A stretch of 64,000 nucleotides of DNA from Lachnospiraceae bacterium AC2012 (GCA_000702525.1 JNIN01000002.1:1-64000); one strand, 5' to 3'. Counted from the stretch's first letter, positions 54,408 through 63,883 are shown. A program made the numbers and translations. The notes: generated by a model not told the origin, from the letters alone.

Positions 54408-54906
54408 TTTTATCCTGCCTCTGATTTTTGCAATCGTTGGTGGTAATAAGTGGTTCTGTAATCATATGTGTGGTCGAGGACAATTATTCTGGGTAGTGGG
54501 AAGAAATTTAAAGTGTTCCAGAGGAAAACAAGCACCTAGATGGATTTCATCTAAGTGGTTTCGTTATGGTTTCTTGTTATTCTTTATGACGATGTTTGGA
54601 ACAATGGTATTCAATACGTATTTGGTCTTTGCTGGTACAGGAACGTTGAAGAAAGCAATAAAGTTATTTTGGACGTTTGGTGTTCCGTGGAAATGGGCCT
54701 ACACAGGGAGCTTATTTCCAGATTGGGTTGCCCAGTTTGCATTCGGCTTTTACAGCCTGATGCTGACATCTACATTACTTGGATTTATTGTAATGTTCTT
54801 ATACAAAGAGAGAACCTGGTGTACATTTTGTCCAATGGGAACCATGACACAGGGAATATGTAAATGGAAAAATGCTGGTAAAATGGAGGAAAAAGAATAT
54901 GAGTAG
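54394..54906 (+). pseudogene. Membrane polyferredoxin-like protein (NapH/YccM type), out of frame and lacking its N-terminal part
   Basis: Homology-like sequence begins near 54394 (LGLIDFILPLIF), in a different frame from the ferredoxin. It continues through NKWFCNHMCGRGQLFW, two more membrane helices and the cluster-type motif RTWCTFCPMGTMTQG to the stop at 54906. The first usable ATG is at 54466, inside the conserved CNHMCGRG block and without a ribosome binding site. From memory of the family, intact proteins join an N-terminal ferredoxin, a first helix and this region in one frame. A deletion with frame change between the two is the simplest reading. Programmed recoding, or separate expression from the 54466 ATG, cannot be excluded. 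Confidence 0.6.
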
Positions 54907-56590
54907 AACAGTAATAGTTGGTGGTGTTGCTGCTGGTGCAAGTTGCGCTGCAAGACTTCGTCGATTAAAGGAGGAGGAGGAGATTATCCTCCTAGAGCGC
55001 GGAGAATACATTTCTTATGCAAATTGTGGACTTCCTTATCATGTAGGTGATGTGATCAAGGAGCGGGAGGCTTTACTTGTTACAAAGAAGGAAATGATGC
55101 AGCGTCGCTTTCGTATTGATGTCCGAAATAATAGTGAAGTGGTATCGATTGATCGTGAAGAGAAGAAGGTTCACGTGGTAGAAAAGAGTGGAGAAGCCTA
55201 TGATTTATCCTACGATCATCTTGTCCTCGCAACTGGATCATCACCACTGAAGCCAAGAATTCCAGGGATGGATTCGCATCGCGTGAAGACACTATGGACC
55301 GTACCGGATACGGATGAGATTAAGCGTGAAATCAATGAGAATCGAGTGGAGAGAGTCGCTGTAGTTGGCGGAGGATTTATCGGTCTGGAGATGGCTGAGA
55401 ACCTCCATGCATTGGGTATGGAGGTTTCGATTATAGAAGCCTCTAATCAGGTGATGGCTCCCATCGATTACGAGATGTCTCTTGTATTAAATGAAGAGAT
55501 GAGTGCAAATGGTGTAGATCTTGTGTTGGGAGATGGTGTCACATCTTTTGTTGAAATAGATGGTGGAATTGATGTGAAATTAGCTAGTGGCAGAGTTATC
55601 ACGGCGGATTTGGTAATACTTGCGATTGGTGTTCGACCAAATAGTCAATTGGCATTAGATGCAGGTTTAAAATGTAATGAGCGTGGAGGGATTATTGTGG
55701 ATTCGCATATGAGAACGGATGATCCTTCGATTTATGCTGCTGGCGATGTGATTGAAGTTGAAGATTTTGTTTTCGGCGATCAGACGATGGTCCCACTTGC
55801 TGGGCCAGCAAATAAGCAGGGGAGAATTGTTGCGGACAATATAGCTGGAAGGGAAGAATGCTATAAAGGAACACAGGGATCTTCTATCGCTAAAATTTTC
55901 GGTTTGACTGTGGCATCGACGGGAGTGAATGAAAAAACATTAGGTCGAAAAGGCTTAATAAAAGATAAGGATTATAAAGTAATTTTGATTTCGCAGAATT
56001 CGCACGCAGGATATTATCCGGGGGCAACGCCATTATTCTTAAAACTTATTTTTTCTATGGATGGAAATAAGATTTATGGAGCACAGATTGTTGGAAAAGA
56101 GGGCGTAGATAAGCGAATAGATACTCTGGGAACAGCGATTCGATTAGGTGCGAGTGTCTATGATTTGAAGGATTTGGAATTCGCTTATGCGCCACCATAT
56201 TCGTCTGCGAAGGACCCTGTGAATATGGCGGGATATGTGGCAGAGAATGTGCTGTCAGGAAATGTTACGTTTGCAGAATGGGATGCATTGGATCAGGAAT
56301 CACATGCGACCATTCTGGATGTACGAGAAGACCAGGAATTAAAGATGTTTTCCTTTGAAGATGCCATTCATATTCCACTGGGACAACTGAGAGCAAGATT
56401 AGAGGAATTGGATCGGGATACGGAATATATTATTTTCTGTGCCATTGGAGTTCGCGCATATAATGCCTATCGCATTCTCTATCAGCATGGCTTTAGAAAA
56501 ATTAAGATTTACCCTTCTGGAACGAGATTCTACACGGTTACACACAAAGATAAGAACCGAAAAACACAGCTAAAAGCCTGCAAATTCTAG
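54899..56590 (+). CDS. CoA-disulfide reductase with C-terminal rhodanese domain
   Basis: A 563-residue flavoprotein. The FAD-binding block is MSRTVIVGGVAAGASCAARL, and the single redox cysteine is C43 in ISYANCGLPYH, the same position as in CoA-disulfide reductases. The NAD(P)H-binding VAVVGGGFIGLEMAE and second FAD block IYAAGDVIEV follow. Residues about 455-550 form a rhodanese domain with the catalytic cysteine in FCAIGVRA. It reduces CoA disulfide, persulfides or polysulfides. GGAGG precedes the ATG at 54899, which overlaps the polyferredoxin end by 8 bases. Confidence 0.9.
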   Translation: MSRTVIVGGVAAGASCAARLRRLKEEEEIILLERGEYISYANCGLPYHVGDVIKEREALLVTKKEMMQRRFRIDVRNNSEVVSIDREEKKVHVVEKSGEAYDLSYDHLVLATGSSPLKPRIPGMDSHRVKTLWTVPDTDEIKREINENRVERVAVVGGGFIGLEMAENLHALGMEVSIIEASNQVMAPIDYEMSLVLNEEMSANGVDLVLGDGVTSFVEIDGGIDVKLASGRVITADLVILAIGVRPNSQLALDAGLKCNERGGIIVDSHMRTDDPSIYAAGDVIEVEDFVFGDQTMVPLAGPANKQGRIVADNIAGREECYKGTQGSSIAKIFGLTVASTGVNEKTLGRKGLIKDKDYKVILISQNSHAGYYPGATPLFLKLIFSMDGNKIYGAQIVGKEGVDKRIDTLGTAIRLGASVYDLKDLEFAYAPPYSSAKDPVNMAGYVAENVLSGNVTFAEWDALDQESHATILDVREDQELKMFSFEDAIHIPLGQLRARLEELDRDTEYIIFCAIGVRAYNAYRILYQHGFRKIKIYPSGTRFYTVTHKDKNRKTQLKACKF

Positions 56591-56687
56591 TCCTTTTATT
56601 GATTTAAAATACGCTTTTGACTATACTTTTTCATAATAGTATCGATAAGGCATGAAATGTACGACAGATTTATGGAGGGTATAGTTT

Positions 56688-57215
56688 ATGTACGAAAAGA
56701 GAAACCCGAAGGCAAGATTATTATTACTGACATCTTCCGTCATTACGATGACGATTGTGACCGTGGGTGTGGTATTGGTTCTGATTTTCGCTGAGATTTC
56801 AGAGACTTGGATTCGAAATCTGATGATTGCAGCGGATATTTTGGCATGGGTCGTTGCTTTGGTTGCACCGTTTGTGCGCTATAACTGGTATCGTGCGAGA
56901 TTTACGGATGAGGAAATCGATGTGCGACAGGGATTTTTAATGATTAAGGAAACAATCATTCCCATCGAGAGAATGCAGAAGATTTCTCTGGAGACAGGGC
57001 CGCTGGACCGTATGTTTGGGATGAGTAAAGTGGTTGTGTATACCGCTGGTGGCGAGGAAACGATACGTTTCCTGGATGAGGAACGTGCCAAGCAGATCAG
57101 TGAATCTTTAAAAAATCGAATCAATCGATATGCTGTTTCAAAGAGAGAGCAGGATATGTCTGTAGATCAGCAGGATACGACGATGAATCAGCAGGAGGAA
57201 TCTGAGAATGTATAA
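56688..57215 (+). CDS. Bacterial PH-domain membrane protein, YdbS-like
   Basis: A 175-residue protein with two N-terminal membrane helices and a bPH2 (DUF304) domain: FTDEEIDVRQGFLMIKETIIPIERMQKISLETGPLDRMFG. In Bacillus the YdbS/YdbT pair protects against certain bacteriocins. Its 3' end overlaps the YdbT-like gene by 8 bases. Confidence 0.85.
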   Translation: MYEKRNPKARLLLLTSSVITMTIVTVGVVLVLIFAEISETWIRNLMIAADILAWVVALVAPFVRYNWYRARFTDEEIDVRQGFLMIKETIIPIERMQKISLETGPLDRMFGMSKVVVYTAGGEETIRFLDEERAKQISESLKNRINRYAVSKREQDMSVDQQDTTMNQQEESENV

Positions 57216-58797
57216 TGAGATTCGAGGTTTGAGAAATCATCCAACCTATATTATCGAAACTTCCTGGGGTGCTTTGTTGATTCTGGTTATGTTGGTGGTG
57301 AATAGTGGCCAGCAGTTCGTGGATTTGGTTAAGAATTTTGATGCTACTGACCAGGAGATGGTGCGAGATCTGATCATCCTTTTATCGGTATTTTTCCTAT
57401 ACAATGGTCTGATGATATTTTTGAGCTTTCGTCAATGGAAATTGACATCTTTAAGTATTGTCGATGGATCTTTAACTTGGGAGCAGAATACCATTTTTGC
57501 GAAGAAACAGGAGATCTCGGTTTCCACGATTTCGAATGTGAATTTAGAGCAGAATATTTTCGAGCGAATCGTGGGAACTTATAAATTAAAGCTGGATACG
57601 AGTTCCCTTTCGACGGCGAATAAGACGGATATGAAAATCATCTTAGGAGAAGCAGATGCGTATAAGGTTCGAGACTTGCTGCTTCGCTTGATGCATGGAG
57701 AAGCGGCGGAATCGATGTATACGGACGGGCCTACGGATCTGCAGAATTCTGATTTGGATGATGCAGAAAAGGAAACGACAAATCCCTATGGTTATGCTTG
57801 TGAGCAGGAAGATTTTGATATTGTATTGTCAGGGAAAGAGAATATTCTGAGCGCGATTGCCTCTCTGGATGGAATCTCCGTATATTTTAGTTTTTGGATG
57901 ATAGTAGCCGGAATTGGCGGTGCTGCGATATTAAAATTAAGCGGTGGATCGAATGGGGAATCGATTGCGATTTTAGTGACATTTCTCTTTGTTGCCGCAG
58001 GTTTTATAAAGAAGATTATTACGAAGGCGCTGGATTGTTTTCATTATAAGGTTCGTCGAAAAGAGGATCATATTTATATTACCAGTGGAGCACTTAAAAT
58101 CCGTTCCTATTCGGTACCGGTAAATCAGATTCAGGCATTTCGTCTGAAGAAATCACTGCTTGGTCGCCTGATGCATAGAACTTCAGTTTCTATTATCAAT
58201 GTTGGTGGCGAGAAAGAGGATGTGGATGGACAGTGGATTCTCCCGGCGGTCTTGGATACAGAGTTGCCGGAGATGCTTTCCAAGATTCTTCCGGAATTTC
58301 AAATTACGGATGGGAAAGAGATGGTTCGAAGACCGATGTCTGTGTTGATCCGAAAACAGCTGATGAATGTAATATCCAAAGTTGTGGTAACGGGGCTGCT
58401 GCATTTCTTGTACTTTGAGTATCTCTGCTACGAATGGGATTTAGCAGATTGGAGCTATAACAGTGCAGTGCATATTGTGATTCTGGTGTTTGGAGCGATC
58501 TGGATGCTTTGGGATGGATTGCAGAATCACGTGGAGCAGAGGACCGAGGGATTGAAGATTTCAGAGGAGTCGGTTTCTATTCGCCGTGGTAAGTTAGACT
58601 GGGAACAGGTGCAGATTTCGTATGATAAGATGCAGATGATGAAATTATCACAAGGGCCAGTGATGCGTGTTCTGCATACGAGAAAGGGTCAAGTCCGGGT
58701 ACTTGCATCTACCATCGGTTGCGTACAGAAACTTCCAGAGATGAGTGAAGCGGTTATGAGCTTGTTACGTGAACGTTTTCAAGCTACAATAGACTAG
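57208..58797 (+). CDS. Bacterial PH-domain membrane protein, YdbT-like
   Basis: A 529-residue membrane protein with paired helices and three PH-like (DUF304) segments, visible as VDGSLTWEQNTIFAKKQEIS, HIYITSGALKIRSYSVPVNQ and VSIRRGKLDWEQVQ. It forms the standard couple with the preceding YdbS-like protein. The start is the ATG at 57208, with GGAGGAATCTGAGA in the upstream gene as ribosome binding site. Confidence 0.85.
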   Translation: MYNEIRGLRNHPTYIIETSWGALLILVMLVVNSGQQFVDLVKNFDATDQEMVRDLIILLSVFFLYNGLMIFLSFRQWKLTSLSIVDGSLTWEQNTIFAKKQEISVSTISNVNLEQNIFERIVGTYKLKLDTSSLSTANKTDMKIILGEADAYKVRDLLLRLMHGEAAESMYTDGPTDLQNSDLDDAEKETTNPYGYACEQEDFDIVLSGKENILSAIASLDGISVYFSFWMIVAGIGGAAILKLSGGSNGESIAILVTFLFVAAGFIKKIITKALDCFHYKVRRKEDHIYITSGALKIRSYSVPVNQIQAFRLKKSLLGRLMHRTSVSIINVGGEKEDVDGQWILPAVLDTELPEMLSKILPEFQITDGKEMVRRPMSVLIRKQLMNVISKVVVTGLLHFLYFEYLCYEWDLADWSYNSAVHIVILVFGAIWMLWDGLQNHVEQRTEGLKISEESVSIRRGKLDWEQVQISYDKMQMMKLSQGPVMRVLHTRKGQVRVLASTIGCVQKLPEMSEAVMSLLRERFQATID

Positions 58798-58833
58798 ATA
58801 GAAATAAGAAAAGGAAGAGATTAGGGAAAACAA

Positions 58834-59334
58834 ATGAAATTACTAGATGAGATACATCATATCGCAATTATTGTTTCAGATTATGAAGCATCAAAAGATT
58901 TTTACGTAAATAAATTGGGATTTGAGGTGATTCGAGAGAATTATCGAGGCGCGAAGGATGATTGGAAGTTGGATTTAAGAGTTAATGCGAATACGCAGCT
59001 CGAAATCTTTGCAACGAAAAATCCACCGAAGCGACCATCTTATCCAGAGGCTTGTGGACTCAGACATCTTGCATTTTCAGTAAAAGATATCGAGAAGACG
59101 GTTATGGAGCTGAAGGCGCTTGGTGTGGAATGTGAGCCGATTCGTGTGGATGAATTTACGGATGAGAAGATGACATTCTTCTTTGATCCGGATGGTCTTC
59201 CACTAGAACTGCACGAGGATAAAGTGTTGCAGGATAATTTTGAGAAGAATCTGGAGGATACGCAACTGACCCAGGAATCCATGCATACGTTTTCTAAAAT
59301 CGCACGGTCGATAAGACGTTTTTTAGAAGGGTGA
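58834..59334 (+). CDS. VOC-family (glyoxalase-like) protein with C-terminal extension
   Basis: A 166-residue protein. Residues 1-128 form a vicinal-oxygen-chelate fold (IHHIAIIVSDYEASKDFYVNKLGF, GLRHLAFSVKDIEKT, FFFDPDGLPLELHE), with metal-ligand His and Glu in the usual places, closest in layout to YaeR-like glyoxalases. A helical extension of about 38 residues follows. It stands two genes before methylglyoxal synthase, which suggests a role in methylglyoxal or related aldehyde handling. Confidence 0.85.
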   Translation: MKLLDEIHHIAIIVSDYEASKDFYVNKLGFEVIRENYRGAKDDWKLDLRVNANTQLEIFATKNPPKRPSYPEACGLRHLAFSVKDIEKTVMELKALGVECEPIRVDEFTDEKMTFFFDPDGLPLELHEDKVLQDNFEKNLEDTQLTQESMHTFSKIARSIRRFLEG

Positions 59335-59339
59335 AATTT

Positions 59340-59630
59340 ATGGATGGTAGAAAACAATGGGCGATGGCAAAGGCGGAAATGATGCTGGCGATGGCCAGAT
59401 TAGGATTTCCGGAAGCGCTTGGCGAAGAATTGGCGAAAAATCTGAAAAGTCCGAAGGCGATGGAACGTATGACATCGTATCTTGTGAATGTACGCCCTAC
59501 AAAACCGGAATTGGTGGTAGACGAGATGCTTGCAATCTGCAGTGATATCGAGGCATGGCGGGAGAAGAAGGAAAGTGAAGCAGCAAATGCTTTCTATAAT
59601 GATATTTTAAACAATGGTTTAGATCATTAA
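59340..59630 (+). CDS. Small helical protein of unknown function
   Basis: A 96-residue, mostly helical soluble protein (KQWAMAKAEMMLAMARLGFP at the start). No family recognised. GAAGGGTG precedes the ATG at 59340; a GTG at 59331 is possible. It sits between the VOC protein and methylglyoxal synthase and overlaps or abuts the former, so it is probably co-expressed. Confidence 0.65.
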   Translation: MDGRKQWAMAKAEMMLAMARLGFPEALGEELAKNLKSPKAMERMTSYLVNVRPTKPELVVDEMLAICSDIEAWREKKESEAANAFYNDILNNGLDH

Positions 59631-59655
59631 TATTTGACTTATGGAGGTAGACGGA

Positions 59656-60126
59656 ATGTCAGAAAAAATTACACTTACGATTGGAAAAAAGAAGAATATC
59701 GCGTTGATTGCGCATGATGGCAAGAAGGCAGATCTTGTGGAATGGTGCAAGAAGAATGCAGATATTTTGAAAAATCACAATCTTTGCGGTACTGGTACAA
59801 CCGCTCGTTTAATCACAGATTGTACAGGATTAACGGTAAAGGGCTATAATTCCGGTCCGCTAGGTGGAGATCAGCAGATTGGTGCAAAAATCGTAGAAGG
59901 AATGGTTGATTTTGTTGTATTTTTATCCGATCCATTGACGGCAGCACCTCATGATCCGGATGTAAAAGCGCTTATGCGTATCGCGCAGGTTTATGATATT
60001 CCATTTGCAGATAACAAGGCAACAGCAGACTTTATGATTCATTCCAGCTATATGGATGAAGAATATGATCATGAAGTCATTAATTTCAAGCAAAATATAG
60101 AAGATCGCGTACAGACAATGCGCTAA
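59656..60126 (+). CDS. mgsA: Methylglyoxal synthase
   Basis: A 156-residue enzyme that converts dihydroxyacetone phosphate to methylglyoxal and phosphate, relieving phosphate-limited glycolysis. Diagnostic blocks are ALIAHDGKK, LCGTGTTARLI, SGPLGGDQQIG (catalytic Asp) and DPLTAAPHDPDVKALMRIAQVY. GGAGG fixes the ATG at 59656; an ATG at 59641 lies before the site. A terminator follows. Confidence 0.95.
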   Translation: MSEKITLTIGKKKNIALIAHDGKKADLVEWCKKNADILKNHNLCGTGTTARLITDCTGLTVKGYNSGPLGGDQQIGAKIVEGMVDFVVFLSDPLTAAPHDPDVKALMRIAQVYDIPFADNKATADFMIHSSYMDEEYDHEVINFKQNIEDRVQTMR

Positions 60127-60143
60127 TGGTCCATTGAGAAAAA

Positions 60144-60185
60144 AAGGCCCTATTCGGTAGAATCTATCGAATAGGGTCTTTTTCA
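60144..60185 (+). terminator. Intrinsic terminator after mgsA
   Basis: AAGGCCCTATTCGGTAGA pairs with TCTATCGAATAGGGTCTT over about 16 bp with two G-T pairs, followed by TTTTTC. Confidence 0.9.
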
Positions 60186-60225
60186 AAATGGTCCCTTGGG
60201 GACGGGGTTAAGGGACCATTTTTTC
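60186..60225. repeat. GGGGACGGGG hairpin element (copy A)
   Basis: AAATGGTCCCTT and AAGGGACCATTT form a 12-bp stem around the loop GGGGACGGGGTT, ending in a T-run. The 13-mer TTGGGGACGGGGT (60196-60208) recurs at 63899-63911. It looks like a dispersed intergenic repeat that can also act as a terminator. Confidence 0.75.
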
Positions 60226-60227
60226 TC

Positions 60228-60272
60228 TTGCAAGGCATGCCTAACAGGTATATTATGTTAGTTGTAACTAAC
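60228..60272 (+). promoter_or_regulatory. Promoter and MarR-type palindrome before the ABC exporter
   Basis: TTGCAA (60228-60233), a 17-bp spacer and TATTAT (60251-60256). Directly downstream lies GTTAGTT-GT-AACTAAC (60257-60272), a 7-bp-arm palindrome of the kind bound by MarR-family repressors, covering the expected transcription start. No MarR gene is in the window. Confidence 0.7.
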
Positions 60273-60303
60273 TATGGGGTAATTCATTGCAGGAGGGATG
60301 AAA

Positions 60304-62103
60304 ATGAAAGAGAAAAAGCAATCGAATCTCAGTTTATTACTCAATTATGCTGGGAGATACCGTGGATTGACGTATCTCGGTATGGGATTGTCTGCAGTAG
60401 CAATGGTTTTAGGAATGCTCCCGTATATCTATGTTTGGAGGATTCTCAAGGAATTAATTGAAGTAGCGCCGAACTGGCGGGAGGCCAGCGGTGTGATTCA
60501 CTATGGTTGGATGGCATTTTGGTTATCCATTATTGGTATTATTGTTTATTTTATTGCGCTTATGTGTACGCATATCGCAGCATTTCGTACCGCTTCCAAT
60601 ATCAGAAAAGCGGGCATGTCACATCTTATGAAAGCACCACTTGGTTATTTTGATTCGCATGCATCAGGTCTTTTGCGAAATCGAATTGATGCAGGTGCAT
60701 CTGACACAGAAACACTTCTAGCACATAATCTGGCGGATATTGTCGGCAGTATCGTGATGTTTTTCGGTATGATTATCATTATGTTTTTATTTGATTGGCG
60801 CATGGGATTGGCCTGCCTCTTGGCGGCTGTGATTTCCATTACAGCGCTTAGCACGATGATGACGGGGCAGAACGCTTCCTATATGACGCAGACGCAAACA
60901 GCGCAGGATGAGATGAGTAAAGCCGGTACGGAATATGTGCGTGGTATTCCTGTTGTAAAAGTGTTCCAGCAGACTGTGTATTCTTTCCGCGCATTTAAAG
61001 AGTGTATCGAGAAATATAGCAAGGTTTCAGAGCATTATGCCGGAGATATTTGTTCCAAACCGCAGTCTTTTAACCTGACTGCGACGGAAGGAGCCTTTAT
61101 ATTTCTAGTGCCAATGGCATTATTCCTGGCACCTAGAGCGATTGCCTCTGGTGATTTCATGACATTTATTACAGATTTTGCATTTTACGCTATTTTTTCC
61201 GCCATTATTTCTACGGCGCTGGCGCGTATTATGTTTTCTGTCAATGGAGTTATGATTGCAAATTCTGCGGTGCAGCGATTTACAAGCATTATGAATGCAC
61301 CGACACTCGCTGTTTCCAATACGAGTTTTGTGCCAAAGGATAATAGCATCGAATTTAAAAATGTAACATTCACTTATGAAGGCAGCACAATGCCGGCGAT
61401 TAAGAATGTTTCCTTCCGGGTAAAGCCTGGCGAGACCATCGCTTTGGTTGGCCCTTCGGGTGGCGGCAAGACGACTGCAGCCAGCATGATTCCAAGATTC
61501 TGGGACCCGGATGAGGGTACGATTAAGATTGGCGGTGTGGATGTGAAGGAAATGGATCCGCACTACTTGATGAACCAAATCGCTTTCGTATTTCAGAATG
61601 ATCATCTATTTAAGATGAGTATCCTCGATAATGTGCGCCTGTCACGCCCAACAGCGACGAGAGAAGAGGTTATACAGGCACTGCACGTTGCGCAGTGCGA
61701 CGATATTATTGAGAAACTTCCGGATGGACTGGATACGGTGATTGGAACTGAGGGAACGTATCTGTCCGGCGGTGAGCAGCAGCGTGTTTCACTGGCAAGA
61801 GCGATATTAAAGGATGCCCCGATCATCGTTCTTGATGAAGCTACGGCATTTGCAGATCCGGAAAATGAGGTTCAGATTCAGAAGGCCTTGAAGTCCTTGA
61901 TGAAGAATAAGACGGTCATTATGATTGCGCACCGTCTCTCAACGGTAACCGGTGCGAATCGCATTATTGTGTTACGCGAGGGTAAAGTGGTTGAGCAGGG
62001 TTCCCACGAGGAACTGGTCAAGACGCAAGGTGTCTATTCCCATATGTGGGAGGAATATCATCAGGCAATTACATGGCAGATCAAAGCAGAGGGGGTGAGC
62101 TAG
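60304..62103 (+). CDS. ABC exporter half-transporter A (fused permease-ATPase)
   Basis: A 599-residue protein: six membrane helices (to about 320) and an ATPase domain with Walker A GPSGGGKTT, signature LSGGEQQR, Walker B IIVLDEATAFADPENE and H-loop IAHRLST. AGGAGGG at 60291-60297 favours the ATG at 60304 over 60298. It precedes its partner with the stop and start adjacent. The Walker B tail reads AFADPE in place of the common ASLD form, a sign of the asymmetric site seen in heterodimeric exporters. The substrate is unknown (drug, peptide or metal chelate). Confidence 0.9.
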   Translation: MKEKKQSNLSLLLNYAGRYRGLTYLGMGLSAVAMVLGMLPYIYVWRILKELIEVAPNWREASGVIHYGWMAFWLSIIGIIVYFIALMCTHIAAFRTASNIRKAGMSHLMKAPLGYFDSHASGLLRNRIDAGASDTETLLAHNLADIVGSIVMFFGMIIIMFLFDWRMGLACLLAAVISITALSTMMTGQNASYMTQTQTAQDEMSKAGTEYVRGIPVVKVFQQTVYSFRAFKECIEKYSKVSEHYAGDICSKPQSFNLTATEGAFIFLVPMALFLAPRAIASGDFMTFITDFAFYAIFSAIISTALARIMFSVNGVMIANSAVQRFTSIMNAPTLAVSNTSFVPKDNSIEFKNVTFTYEGSTMPAIKNVSFRVKPGETIALVGPSGGGKTTAASMIPRFWDPDEGTIKIGGVDVKEMDPHYLMNQIAFVFQNDHLFKMSILDNVRLSRPTATREEVIQALHVAQCDDIIEKLPDGLDTVIGTEGTYLSGGEQQRVSLARAILKDAPIIVLDEATAFADPENEVQIQKALKSLMKNKTVIMIAHRLSTVTGANRIIVLREGKVVEQGSHEELVKTQGVYSHMWEEYHQAITWQIKAEGVS

Positions 62104-63843
62104 ATGTTATTTGAATCTTTAAAGAGAAAATATGCACTGTCAGATAGCGGTGTGAAACATACCAAAAAAGCAATCTTTTGGACGGTTGTTGTGAATCTGG
62201 TGGTTATGGGTGGCATGGGAATTCTTTACTTTATGATGAAGGAGTACATGGATACCTATATTTCCGGTGGGAAGAGTGTGCATTTCCTGCCGTATGTTTT
62301 GATGGTAATCGTATTCTTCGTCATTTCGTTTACGACACATTTCCAGCAGTATCGTTCCACGTATAGTCTGGTCTATGGAGATGTAAAGGAAGTGCGACTC
62401 ACTTTGGCAGAGCGTCTTCGTAAATTGCCACTTGGATATTTTGGGAAACGTGACGTCGCGGACCTTACGGAAACGCTCTTAAGTGATGTTAATCGCTTAG
62501 AGCATGTATGGTCGCATTGCCTGGGATATCTCTATGGTTCGTATATTTCGACAGCCATTGTCGCAGTGATGGTATTTCTCTTTGACTGGAGAATGGCAAT
62601 CGCTTGTCTGTGGGGTGTTCCAGTAGCATTTCTACTGCTTTTTGGTTCACGTTCCATCGCTAAGAAATTGTCTGAAGATGCGAAACATGGCGCCATCCAG
62701 GTGTCGGAAGGCATGCAGGAAATCATTGAAAATGTAAGGGAAATTCGAGCTTCTAACCGGGAAGAGGACTTTTTACAGTCGATTGATGCAAAGATTGACA
62801 ATGCAGAGAGATTGCAGCTTAGAAATGAGTTGCTGAGCGGAATTTTCATCAATGGAGCTTCTGTCATCATGCGACTTGGTGTGGCAACAACAATTCTCGT
62901 TGGCGTACAACTGATTGCGGCTGGAGAGATTGATTTTATCGTCTTTTTCATGTTTATGCTTCTGATTACAAGGGTTTACGCACCATTTGATCAGGCACTT
63001 TGCCTGATTGCAGAGATGCTGATGTCGCAGGTCAGTGCAAACCGTCTGGTGGAGATTCAGGAAATGCAGACGGCGGAAGGCATCACCGAATTCGATACGA
63101 ATCATTACAGTATTCACTTTGATGATGTGTATTTTTCGTATGACTATGATGACGTCTTGAAGGGTGTATCTTTTACTGCGAAAGAGGGTGAGGTCACCGC
63201 ATTGGTTGGCCCATCCGGTTCCGGAAAGAGTACTTGCGCAAGACTGGCAGCGAGACTTTGGGATATCGATAAGGGTTCCATCACCGTTGGAAATGTCGAT
63301 ATTAATACCGTCGATCCGGAAGTTTTATTAAAGGACTATTCCGTGGTATTTCAGGATGTAGTATTATTTGATGACACGGTAATGGAGAATATTCGACTTG
63401 GTCGACGTGGTGCTACGGATGAAGAAGTTCTGGCTGCCGCGAAAGCTGCGAATTGTGATGAATTTGTTTTGAAGATGCCGGAAGGCTATGCGACAGAAAT
63501 TGGTGAGAATGGCGCGAAGCTCTCCGGTGGGGAACGCCAGCGAATCTCGATTGCGAGAGCACTTTTAAAGAACGCACCAATCGTTCTTTTAGATGAGGCG
63601 ACGGCTTCTCTTGATGTTGAAAATGAGACGAAGGTGCAGAGTGCCTTATCACGTCTGCTAAAGGGCAAGACGGTTCTCGTGATTGCGCACCGTATGCGAA
63701 CGGTCGAGGCCGCAGACCATATCGTCGTATTGGATCGAGGGGAAGTGGTGGAGGAAGGATCTCCAGCGGAACTTCTTCAGAAAGATGGTATGTTCAAGCA
63801 TATGAGTGACTTGCAGATGGAAAGCGAAGCCTGGGCGATTTAA
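62104..63843 (+). CDS. ABC exporter half-transporter B (fused permease-ATPase)
   Basis: A 579-residue partner: six membrane helices and an ATPase domain with Walker A GPSGSGKST, signature LSGGERQR, Walker B IVLLDEATASLDVENE and H-loop IAHRMRT, all canonical. GGGGGTGAGC just upstream, within the partner gene's end, is the ribosome binding site. The pair should form a heterodimer in the cytoplasmic membrane. Confidence 0.9.
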   Translation: MLFESLKRKYALSDSGVKHTKKAIFWTVVVNLVVMGGMGILYFMMKEYMDTYISGGKSVHFLPYVLMVIVFFVISFTTHFQQYRSTYSLVYGDVKEVRLTLAERLRKLPLGYFGKRDVADLTETLLSDVNRLEHVWSHCLGYLYGSYISTAIVAVMVFLFDWRMAIACLWGVPVAFLLLFGSRSIAKKLSEDAKHGAIQVSEGMQEIIENVREIRASNREEDFLQSIDAKIDNAERLQLRNELLSGIFINGASVIMRLGVATTILVGVQLIAAGEIDFIVFFMFMLLITRVYAPFDQALCLIAEMLMSQVSANRLVEIQEMQTAEGITEFDTNHYSIHFDDVYFSYDYDDVLKGVSFTAKEGEVTALVGPSGSGKSTCARLAARLWDIDKGSITVGNVDINTVDPEVLLKDYSVVFQDVVLFDDTVMENIRLGRRGATDEEVLAAAKAANCDEFVLKMPEGYATEIGENGAKLSGGERQRISIARALLKNAPIVLLDEATASLDVENETKVQSALSRLLKGKTVLVIAHRMRTVEAADHIVVLDRGEVVEEGSPAELLQKDGMFKHMSDLQMESEAWAI

Positions 63844-63846
63844 AGA

Positions 63847-63883
63847 AAAGACCAAATCCGTGTGTATCGGATTTGGTCTTTTT
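63847..63883 (+). terminator. Intrinsic terminator after the ABC exporter operon
   Basis: AAAGACCAAATCCG (63847-63860) pairs with CGGATTTGGTCTTT (63868-63881) around a seven-base loop, followed by further Ts. Confidence 0.92.

Noticed and set aside
54466-54906. Intact 146-residue membrane protein starting at the ATG at 54466
   Set aside because: The ATG lies within a conserved Cys motif, has no ribosome binding site, and homologous-looking sequence continues upstream without a start codon.
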